From: Tritrichomonas musculus
Lineage: Eukaryota > Parabasalia > Tritrichomonadida > Tritrichomonadidae
NCBI GenBank assembly: GCA_039105265.1
Contig: JAPFFF010000027.1
Coordinates: 1,178,001 to 1,242,000 of the forward strand
Direction: 5' to 3'
DNA: 64,000 bases
A program made the position numbers and the translations under genes. Below, piece after piece: positions 1-8,485 of this stretch. Position 1 is the stretch's first letter, and each line of letters opens with the position of its first letter. The notes beneath the pieces were generated by a model, which worked only from the letters and a program-made list of their open reading frames with translations, was not told the DNA's origin and made no database searches.

Positions 1-116
1 TATACTTTGAACGAAATTTAAAAAAATTCTATATTTTCATGAAATTAAAAACAATGCATTTGAATGAAATCGGCTATATCAAGTTTTAATGAAATTATTT
101 TGCTGCAATTTATAGA

Positions 117-820
117 ACAATGCTAGATATTGCAATTGAAAAAGGAAATCTGGAAATTATAAAAGATTTGTTATCGTGTAAAAGAATAGATGTTAATATG
201 AGAAGTATTCTAAATTAATAATTTAAATACAATTTTATTAAAATTATTATAACATAATTCTGATCTGAATATATTCAATAAAGTTTGAATTTTAGTTGAT
301 AAATAAAGTTTTATAATTTAAAAATTAATAGAATTAATACTTTATATTCATAAAATTCAATCCAGATGTATTTATTGGATCATTTTAAATGAAAATTCTT
401 ATATAATTTCAACTTCAAAGTATTTTATTTCATTCAAAAACACTTTATTTGCTCATTCAATTTTAAATTAAAAAATTAATGAAATTTCAAACCTTTTATT
501 GTTATATCGTTTATTTAATGATTAGAATAAGATTTCTTTAAATCTTTATATAGAATTTCAAATTATATTCTTTTTATTCAAGAACACCTCTTCATATCGC
601 TGTTGAAACAAAAAATTGTGATATAATTCAGCTTTTGTTAAAGCATGAAAGTATCGATGTGAATGCAAAAGATGAGATTTTCAAAGTGATGGTTTTATAA
701 TGTTATCTTCAATATTTAATGATTTTCCTATATTATTTATGAAAAAAGCCAATAGATTATGCCAATGATGATTCCATTAAGCAATTGCTAAATATGAGTT
801 CATCTTTAGAATTAAAATAG
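117..820 (+). pseudogene. Ankyrin-repeat protein relic
   Basis: Three pieces of a trichomonad-type ankyrin protein can be read. Bases 117-218 give one repeat (MLDIAIEKGNLEIIKDLL...IDVN) ending in a stop. Bases 584-700 give a second repeat (TPLHIAVETKNCDIIQLLL...IDVNAKDE) ending in a stop. Bases 743-820 give a C-terminal tail (KPIDYANDDSIKQLL). The last two lie in the same frame with an AT-rich stretch of about 15-20 codons and stops between them; the first is in another frame, 365 bases upstream. No trichomonad intron signal (GYAYGY at the 5' end, ACTAACACACAG at the 3' end) is present, so decay is the simplest reading. Ankyrin repeats are protein-binding modules; no partner can be inferred. 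The left end may run past the window. Confidence 0.6.
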
Positions 821-1439
821 AATTATTTAAACTTAAAAAATTATAATATCAATTTTTAAAAACTAGAAATAAATAATAAATGCTATATATATTTATTAAA
901 AGTTTCTCATTATTTAAAATTGATTTTTTTGATTTTGTTGATATTATGAATTGAGAAATCTGAATCGCCTTGAATGAAATACAATTGCTGCAATTTTCAT
1001 AGAAATAACATGTAAATGCAATTGTAAGTCAATTGATTTAATTAAAAAATAAAAAAAAAAAAGCATTTTCTAATGATAAATCAGACAAAAAAAAAGTTTC
1101 ATTCGTTAGCTCCCTCAAAAATGTTTTTTTAATATTTGAATTGATAGATTATTCTCTGAAAAAGTTTATCGTGGAAAAAAAGAAAAAAATTTTAAAAAAT
1201 TGTATCATGGAAAATTAGTTTTTTCTGAATATAAACCATTCAAAATAGTTACCGTTTTTTTCAAGGCGCTAACGTGTAAATACCAATAAAACTTATATCA
1301 TTCAATAGTATATTCTGAGAAGTTAAACATTTTAAAAGTGTATCAATTTTTATGAAATTTGACGCTTGGCTCATATATAGCAAATTTCATGAAAGTAGAA
1401 TTGAGAGGGAGTTGTATTGAATTAAAATTTTCCAAAATT
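821..1439. other. AT-rich intergenic
   Basis: No coding pattern is seen on either strand. It holds poly-A/T runs and ends at the initiator of the VIT-vWA gene. Confidence 0.6.
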
Positions 1440-1444
1440 TCATT
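1440..1444 (+). promoter_or_regulatory. Inr initiator of VIT-vWA gene
   Basis: The TCATT matches the trichomonad initiator TCA-Y-(T/A). Its A at 1442 would give a 14-base leader before the ATG at 1456, typical for the group. Confidence 0.55.
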
Positions 1445-1455
1445 TTTTAAAAAAG

Positions 1456-3740
1456 ATGGTATTTGGAACTTGCTGCATCGTATCAGATGATCGTATTAAA
1501 AGCATGAGCACTAAATCAGTTAAAATTGATGGTATTCAACGTGGGTTGCTGGTTAACTTTGAAGTAACACAAACATTTTATCATACAGAAAAAGAAGCCA
1601 AAGAAGTTAGTTATATTTTCCCCAATGATCTCAAAATATGTATTTATGATACAACATTTGTTGTTGGAGACGAAATTATCAAACCAAAGCTTCAATCTAA
1701 AGATGAAGCCAAAAAAACATACAAAGAAGCTGTTGAATCGGGTCATACCGCCATTTTAGGCACAAACATCGGATATGGAATGACACAATTCAAATTAGGC
1801 AATGTACAACCTGAGATCGAATGCAAAGTAATATTAAAATTAGCATTTACAGCCCAAGTTACCAAAGAGAAGACATTTTTCATTAAATTTCCAATTGATG
1901 TTTACACACCATCCGGATCACGTGGCTGTCTAGATGTTAATACCTCCCATTTTAACTTCCAAATTCAAAGCGACTCAGAAAAAGTTGCAAAAGTGACATC
2001 AAATGTCAAAAACGCCCAATTTGATGAAGTGACCAAAACTCTTTCAATCAATGACAAAATTGAGAACGATACAAACGAGAAGTCAATCATTCTCACATTT
2101 GAAACAAAAGAAGCTTTTCAAAGCTCGTGTTTTATAACTCCAACAGACTCAGTCAATTTTGACGGTTGTGCAATTTCCATATCACCGAATCTTCCACATA
2201 GTGACGACACGAATAGTGAATTTGTTTTTGTTGTCGATTGCAGCGGATCAATGGATGGGAAATCAATTAGAAATGTCTTGAATTGTTCATCAAGTCGCTT
2301 CCGAGTGAATCATTCTTCAATGTTGTTCGTTTTGGTTCAAGTTATGAGAAACTTTTTAAGAGCTCAATTCAATATGATGACTCAAGTTCTGAAAAAGCAA
2401 TTAAATTGGCTCAGAACTTGGACTCCGATCTTGGCGGAACTGACATTTATTCGCCACTTAAAAACATCTTTTCTGAGAAGTGCATTCACGGTCAACGGCA
2501 AATCTTTATAATGACAGATGGCGAAGTTGATGACAGTGAGCGTGTTCTTGAGCTTATTTCGAATCATTCGAATGAGAACAGATGCTTTGCAATTGGAATT
2601 GGACGAGGCTGTGATGCGGGCCTTGTTGAAGGCATTGCAAACGCATCAGGCGGCATCTGTGATTTTGTTCAAGAAGAGGATTTAATCAGTGAAAAAGTTA
2701 TTCCTCAATTACTGGCTTCACTTCATCCATCTGTCACTTCACTTGAGATTCACATTGAAGGTGAAGACAATGATTCTTTCGAAGTGTCTCCATATCCGCT
2801 TCCTTCTGTTAATGCGAATGGTTCTACTGTTGTTTACATCCGTCAGAAGAAGCGTGAAAATGCATTCAACGGAGGAATTTTGATCACTGGAAGTTATGGG
2901 AAAGCAAGCATTGAAATCCCTATCGAAGACGTCCAAAGACTTGCAAATGTTGAAGAGGACAAGTTTGGAAGTTGTGGTGGCAAGAATATTGGAAAGGCAA
3001 TCATTCCTCTCTTTGCTTTTTCAATCCTTAAGAAGCTCGAGCGAAAAGAAGACATTTCTGATGAAGACAAGATGAAGGCAATCGAACTGAGCATCTCAAG
3101 TGGAGTCCTCTGCAAGTACACAGGATACGTTGGAATGACAGAGCAGCCAACTATTGAGCATCGATATTCTGCAGGACCGTCAATGATGTCTTTTTGCCAG
3201 GCAATGGGTTGTTGTTATTGTTCCGCACCACCACAACAATTGTTTTCTTGTTGCAATGCAGCTTCAATGAATTGTTATGCTGATACTCAAGTGTTTCGCA
3301 ACTATGCACCACAAGAGCCAATTTCTCATTTTCAAGCACCACAACAGCCAATTTCTTATTTTCAAGCACCACAACAGCAAATAAAGGTTCGTCCAAACCC
3401 TTTAACGGATGATGACCATAAATGGTATCCGACCAAATATGATCTCATTCCACTTGCTCGTTATCAAAAGGCTGGAGGTTTCTGGGAGAACTTGGAAGCC
3501 GTGAAAAGTATCACTGGAATTGAAATTGATCAAATCGATGAAGTAAATCTTCCTGATAAAGGAACTGAGTTGAGGTGTGTGGCTACAATTCTCGCAATTG
3601 CAGCAATGAGAGTGGAGTCTTCTAATGAGAAGAACTCGTGGGCAATGATCGAAATGAAAGCTCTCAAATGGCTGAAAAATACTTTGCCAAATATAGACAT
3701 TGAACAGGTCATTTCAAAGATTCAGCACTTTGTTCCCTAA
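1456..3740 (+). pseudogene. VIT and von Willebrand A domain protein, frameshifted
   Basis: The N-terminal frame (1456 to about 2276) encodes a VIT domain (residues about 8-140) and the start of a vWA domain with the MIDAS motif DCSGS near residue 259. The reading then continues in another frame (about 2271-3740) with LELFIKSLPSESFFNVVRFG, the second MIDAS part (TDGEVDD), a linker with three near-copies of an 11-residue Q/A/P-rich unit (3307-3385), and a C-terminal domain like that ending VWA5A and PARP4 proteins (QKAGGFWE...). The switch fits loss of about 10 bases next to a short AGAAA(T) repeat at 2264-2276. There is nothing to splice out, so the copy is probably broken or has an assembly error. 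Family members are usually intracellular or secreted metal-dependent adhesion proteins. A TAAA overlaps the final stop. The clean second frame suggests recent damage. Confidence 0.8.
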
Positions 3741-4203
3741 AGATAATTTATTTGTTCAATTTATTTTAAAGTAATAAAAAAGCATTCATCAAGATCTTGT
3801 GCTTTTATTTATTTATTTATTTATTTAATAAATCGGATTTGAATGGACTGTTGTAGGTCAATTCTCGCTTTTTATCGGTGACCAAATATAAGATTTTTTG
3901 AATAAGCCACTTTTTGAGCACGTTTGGTTATTTAGTAATTGAAATTATATAAAAACCGATTTTTTAAAAATCGGTTTTTAATTTTTCACATTAATTTTTA
4001 TTTTTTCTTTAAAAAGATATATATAAAACAATGATTTTCGTTTTAAAAGTTAGATTTTTATGAACCACGTGAGATACGTGATAATGAACTCTGATTTTCG
4101 TGAAATCTTATACTAAAATATTTGGCGATCATATTTTGTGAGATTTACACTTATAAGTAAATAATTGGATGAAATAAAAAAATTTTGGCAAAAGGTTATT
4201 ATT
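3741..4203. other. Intergenic with TTTA microsatellite and hairpin
   Basis: A (TTTA)n run lies at about 3805-3829. A perfect-looking hairpin of the form AAACCGATTTTT/AAAAATCGGTTT lies at about 3954-3979. A TCATA at 4129-4133 is a possible distant initiator for the next gene. No coding signal is seen. Confidence 0.5.
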
Positions 4204-6210
4204 ATGAATAAGAAATCGTTCATATTATCATCAGCAGGATTAAAAAATCTAGTTAAAAATCAAAGTTATGATGAAGACTTTAAATTTATTTTTGGTGAGC
4301 ACGAGATCCAAATGAAAAATCTTTTTGCTGAATTTATTTCACCATATGTTTCGCAAATTCATAAATCAGATCCAACAATTGCCTCCATTCGTTTTTATAA
4401 CGCAAATTCTGCCAATCAGTCCAAAATAAGTTATTTATCTCAAATGAGCGAAGAAGTATTTTCGCTTTTTGAATCAATCAGTAAAGGTAACTCGGTTGAT
4501 CTCGATAAAGAAGAATGTTTTCAGCTACAAATCATCTCAATTCTTTTGAAAAACAAAGAGATGTTCACGAAACTTGACGAACTCTTTGAACAAGAAGAAG
4601 AAGAGAAATTTGAGAAGAAAATCATCGACAATCTCGCTTTTATTCCATTTCTTGAAATGAATTCAGCAGGAATGTGGAATCAGAGTAAAATTATTGAATA
4701 CATCGCTTCAAATTTGTATTCAATTGATATGGGTCAAATAATTGGCCTTCCGAGGACCGTTTTTTATTCAATTTTGAGGAATCCCAAACTGACGATTGAG
4801 AGCGAAGACTGGCTCCTTTACTTGATTGACAAGTTCACGAGCAAAGAAGAAGAAAAGTGCCAATTTTCAATGGATGACGGTTTGAGAGACATTTGTTTCT
4901 ATGAAGAGGTCAATTTTGACTTTTTGAGTGAATACAGGTTGAAAGAATTCATTGAAAAAGTTGATCCGAGTGAAATGACAGTCCCGCTTTGGAACAAAAT
5001 CAGGAAGTGTTTATATTTAAGCATGAAAGAGTCGCGGCAGAAGTCATCCAAGTCAAGCGAAAGGGAAGGAAACGGTTTCTATCGTCACACTCAACGATAC
5101 GCGGAAAATATCGTCGTTGGCGGATATGATAATAACCGTCAGATTGGCGAAAGCCCGACCAGCAAAAGCAGCAATGGTGATGCAGTCATCCACCCTCCTC
5201 AGAATTTGCAGCTGGATCCGTCGTCGCTTCTGTCTTACTCGGCCTGCTACGCGCACTCTGTTTCTGTCACTCGTTCTGGCTCTCTGATCGGAGTCGACTA
5301 CAACGAAGACGGCCGAATCAGCGGCTCGCTTCAGAAAAAAGGCATCACTCGGTTTTCAGAATTTTCGATGAATGACAGCCGCCCACTGCTCGCGCCGGTT
5401 TCTGCTGTCTGCACTCTTTTCGGCACTCTCTACATGTTCACAAAAAGTTGTGGCAGAGGGAGGCAGCTCGTCCTCTGCGAAAGAGTAATAAACGGTGGCA
5501 CCCCAGCTTTTCTTGACATCGGCAGCCACGAGCCAGTGTCACTTTTCGGCGGCTATTTGCATGCAGCTGCGATCTGCACCGATGGTGAAGTCATCTTCAT
5601 CAACCGTCACTCAGTCACAAATTCGCCATCGTCGCGCATCGATGCTGTTTCTCTTCCTGGCGGCGAGAAGGCGACGATGGTTGCCTGCCTCAACAATTCA
5701 GTTTTTGCGCTGAGCTGGAGCGGGCGGGTCTTCGCGGCAGTCGTCGAATCAGGAAGCTGCGTCCTCAAATTTTCAGAGGTTTCAGAACTGTCAGGCCAAA
5801 AAGTCGTCTGGCTGTCTGGCTCGCGCGAGCACTGCCTGGCAGTCAGCAGTGAAGGCCGAGTCTTTGGGCGTGGATCAAACAGTTGCGGCCAGCTCGGCTT
5901 TGAGAAAGGGAGAAGGGAAGTTCCCTCGTTCACTGAGATTTCGTCACTTTCTGGCCACGAAATCAGGGCAGCCTACGCCGGATATAATCATTCACTTTTC
6001 GAGACGCGTGAAGGCAGAGTCCTCGCCTGTGGATGCAACAGTTATGCCCAACTCCTCCTCAGCAGTGGCCCAAGCGACGAATACTTTTACTCGCCAACAG
6101 AGACGACGATCACAGGCGGTGCCACTTTCTGTGTTGCAGGTAACGGTATGAGTGCCGTCTTCATCGGTGGAGATCCACCGCCAAACACGCCAGTCCGCTA
6201 TCAGCACTGA
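4204..6210 (+). CDS. BTB-like/RCC1-like repeat protein
   Basis: The start chosen is the first ATG (4204); upstream in-frame codons have no ATG. The protein is 668 residues. The N-terminal part (FKFIFGEHEIQMKNLFAEFISPYVSQI, about residues 40-65) matches the BTB/POZ-like fold common in trichomonads, followed by an acidic helical BACK-like stretch. From about residue 300 come degenerate RCC1 blades, best seen in HCLAVSSEGRVFGRGSNSCG and SLFETREGRVLACGCNSYAQL. RCC1 propellers act as guanine-exchange or protein-binding platforms, and BTB-BACK-RCC1 proteins often serve as ubiquitin-ligase adaptors; either role here is inference. The base composition changes inside the gene: the first 800 bases are AT-rich like the surroundings, while 5040-6210 is roughly half G+C with many CG dinucleotides. 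A TAAA lies 7 bases after the stop. Confidence 0.75.
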   Translation: MNKKSFILSSAGLKNLVKNQSYDEDFKFIFGEHEIQMKNLFAEFISPYVSQIHKSDPTIASIRFYNANSANQSKISYLSQMSEEVFSLFESISKGNSVDLDKEECFQLQIISILLKNKEMFTKLDELFEQEEEEKFEKKIIDNLAFIPFLEMNSAGMWNQSKIIEYIASNLYSIDMGQIIGLPRTVFYSILRNPKLTIESEDWLLYLIDKFTSKEEEKCQFSMDDGLRDICFYEEVNFDFLSEYRLKEFIEKVDPSEMTVPLWNKIRKCLYLSMKESRQKSSKSSEREGNGFYRHTQRYAENIVVGGYDNNRQIGESPTSKSSNGDAVIHPPQNLQLDPSSLLSYSACYAHSVSVTRSGSLIGVDYNEDGRISGSLQKKGITRFSEFSMNDSRPLLAPVSAVCTLFGTLYMFTKSCGRGRQLVLCERVINGGTPAFLDIGSHEPVSLFGGYLHAAAICTDGEVIFINRHSVTNSPSSRIDAVSLPGGEKATMVACLNNSVFALSWSGRVFAAVVESGSCVLKFSEVSELSGQKVVWLSGSREHCLAVSSEGRVFGRGSNSCGQLGFEKGRREVPSFTEISSLSGHEIRAAYAGYNHSLFETREGRVLACGCNSYAQLLLSSGPSDEYFYSPTETTITGGATFCVAGNGMSAVFIGGDPPPNTPVRYQH

Positions 6211-6931
6211 GCAACTAAAATTGAATTAAAATTATATTCCAAACTTGATTGATTTTCTTAAATTTTTGTGATGATCATATAGTTCACTTTTTATATCTCA
6301 TTATATGCGTTGCTTGAAAAGTTTAGCTTATATACTAATGCTTTATTATTGTTCACATGTTTTGAAAATAATTAAGAGATAATATCACGCAAGCTTTTAC
6401 AAATCCCGAAATATTCCTTATGTTTCAAGAAAATAAGCGACTTCTTCTTTTTTATTTAAAGAGGGTTATGAAATAGAAAATCAGTTTAATCAAAGAGAGA
6501 AATTATTTCAATGCCAAACGGTGAAAAACAATGCCTTTCTAGATCATACAAAATGTACATTTGAAGATCTTGAAGAAGGCTATAACCTTGGAATGAGTTA
6601 TTGTATGGAAATGATAAAAAGAAGTCGCTTAATTTCTCTTTGCATCTTCAATATTTTTCATTCATAAAAATGATCATTCATATGAATGATCATGAAACTT
6701 TCTCTGATCCGTTTGAAAATGATCTTGAAGAAGTATTATGAAAGAGCTTTATTTTCATTTGAAATTATATGATAAAACTGTTTTTATATTTAAAAGTATT
6801 TTGGTTGATTAAAAAAAAATACTTTGAATCATTGTTAAACAATAGTCTATTTTATTATTATTAATATAATAAATAGTAATATGATATTAAAATATTGATC
6901 AAACTTTTCTTCAAAAAATATAAAATTAATC
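6211..6931. other. Intergenic with an orphan open stretch
   Basis: An open stretch of about 75 codons without an ATG lies on the + strand at about 6433-6665 (...EIENQFNQREKLF...DLEEGYNLGMSYC...). It could be the tail of a lost gene, but I do not recognise it. The rest is AT-rich with a short ATGATCATTCATATGAATGATCAT palindrome-like stretch near 6670-6693. Confidence 0.3.
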
Positions 6932-8032
6932 TTAGCATCGTTCGTCAATATATACCCAATTTGGCCTAGGACTCAATCTTGTTGGCCATAGTTCAACAAA
7001 AATCTTCTTCTTTCTTCTTTCTGGAAGCATTGATTCTGCGATCTGATGAGGAACTTGTGGAGTTCCGAGTCTTCCACGGCTCTTCATGTTTGGTTTAAAA
7101 ATTCCAAAGTTTGCATCACGAGATTTTTGATGGATGAAATTTTCTCTTTTAAGTTCTGTTGTCCTAAAAATGTAAATCGTTTTTGATCTATTTATGAGGC
7201 CAAATTGTCCCACAACTTCAAAATAATTTAAACGGTCATCTAGCATTTCAACAGTGATTGTATCGCAAAAATATAATTCTGCTTTTAGCGCAGCATTATT
7301 TATCGCAGAAAAATTATTTGAATCGGTCCATATAAATATGAAAGCTTCTTTTAACGAGCTTTTAAAAAATTGGCAGATTTTATAAAAATCATTAATTGAA
7401 AAGCCGTTATATCCTATTGGTGGATCTATTACGATAGCATCTGTTTGGTATGGGATGCATTTTTTAATATCTTTCAATTCAATTTGATCAAAAAAAATGT
7501 ACTTTGTTAAATTCATTAAGTTTTGCATATCGCTTTGTGAAATAATTTCAATCGGATTCATTAAATCAGTTATGAATAAATCTTCAGCTGGTAATGCAGA
7601 TGAAAGTTTATACCTTTCATAAGGCCATACTTCAAAAGTCCCTCCGATTTTTAATATTTTTGATGTTGATGCTAAATTGCTAACATTCTTGGCCTGTCCT
7701 GAGCCAGCATCAGTAAAAAGTAATTCATCTTCACTTAAATCTATCCCTTCATCATAATTAATATCATTATCTTCCTGATTATCTTCTTCTTCAAGAGAAA
7801 TCCATACTTCTGGAGGAACATTGTCTAATGATGCGTAGCGTTTGAATAAATAGTCTGCTGCTTGCTCTTCTGTATAGTGTTTCACATTTAATAGCCATTG
7901 TCTTAATTTAAAAACCTCTTCAATCTCATTTGGGCGAAGACTATCAAGAACCGAGTCGATGTATTGATGATAATCAACACGCCTGCTATTGGAGAATTTT
8001 AAAATATCATCATTTTTAGGTTTTTTCTTCAT
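6932..8032 (-). CDS. Divergent MT-A70 (METTL14-like) methyltransferase
   Basis: The 366-residue protein has a lysine-rich start, a helical N-terminal region with an acidic patch (residues about 85-110) and an MT-A70 Rossmann core from about residue 130. Where catalytic members (METTL3, METTL4) have DPPW, this has DPPI followed by GYNG (residue about 204). The FIFIWTDS strand and the closing block (RRKKKIFVELW...PNWVYID) resemble the ends of METTL14-type proteins. In the family, METTL3-like subunits transfer methyl to adenine N6 in RNA or DNA, and METTL14 or ciliate MTA9-like partners have altered DPP motifs and help bind the substrate. I infer a non-catalytic partner; a separate active subunit should exist elsewhere in the genome. 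It is transcribed away from the RCC1-like gene and shares strand with the karyopherin upstream. Confidence 0.7.
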   Translation of the reverse strand: MKKKPKNDDILKFSNSRRVDYHQYIDSVLDSLRPNEIEEVFKLRQWLLNVKHYTEEQAADYLFKRYASLDNVPPEVWISLEEEDNQEDNDINYDEGIDLSEDELLFTDAGSGQAKNVSNLASTSKILKIGGTFEVWPYERYKLSSALPAEDLFITDLMNPIEIISQSDMQNLMNLTKYIFFDQIELKDIKKCIPYQTDAIVIDPPIGYNGFSINDFYKICQFFKSSLKEAFIFIWTDSNNFSAINNAALKAELYFCDTITVEMLDDRLNYFEVVGQFGLINRSKTIYIFRTTELKRENFIHQKSRDANFGIFKPNMKSRGRLGTPQVPHQIAESMLPERRKKKIFVELWPTRLSPRPNWVYIDERC

Positions 8033-8485
8033 TTAAATTTTAAAAAATTGATTTGAATTTTTTCTATCCATCCACAATATTTTATGAACATCAATACAAA
8101 AATTGTGAGGAGATAAACTACATTTTGAAATAACTATTTCCAAATATTTCAAGTAAAAATCAAGATTTGAGTAATTTTTATGATAAAATAATTTATTTAT
8201 ACATTTATTAATTTTTAAATAATACTTTTATATGAAAAAAATTTAATAATTTTTATATGTTGAAGAATTTGACTCAGAAAGATGTATCATTTCATTATTC
8301 TCTTTTTGTTGACAATTACTTGCTTATATCAGTGATTATATCTATATAATATATAACTGAAACTAATTGAAAAAAATAGATCAAAGTTTCAAGTGAAATT
8401 AAAATCATATAAGCAGTTATATAAAATTTATTTATTTTATTTATAAATAACAAAAATAATAATGATAATATAGAAGATATTGATA
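8033..8485. other. AT-rich intergenic
   Basis: A stretch of about 450 bases between two minus-strand genes. A TCATA on the minus strand (8083-8087) is a possible initiator for the methyltransferase, about 50 bases upstream of its start. Nothing else is recognised. Confidence 0.5.

Noticed and set aside
200-743. Spliceosomal introns between ankyrin pieces
   Set aside because: No GYAYGY or ACTAACACACAG consensus was found; kept only as a low-probability idea.
3952-3980. Rho-independent-type terminator after the VIT-vWA gene
   Set aside because: The hairpin is real, but such terminators are not used by RNA polymerase II; probably a random palindrome or repeat end.
5607-5933. 108-codon minus-strand frame inside the RCC1-like gene
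   Set aside because: It is the antisense of GC-rich coding DNA, where long chance frames are expected; no family resemblance.
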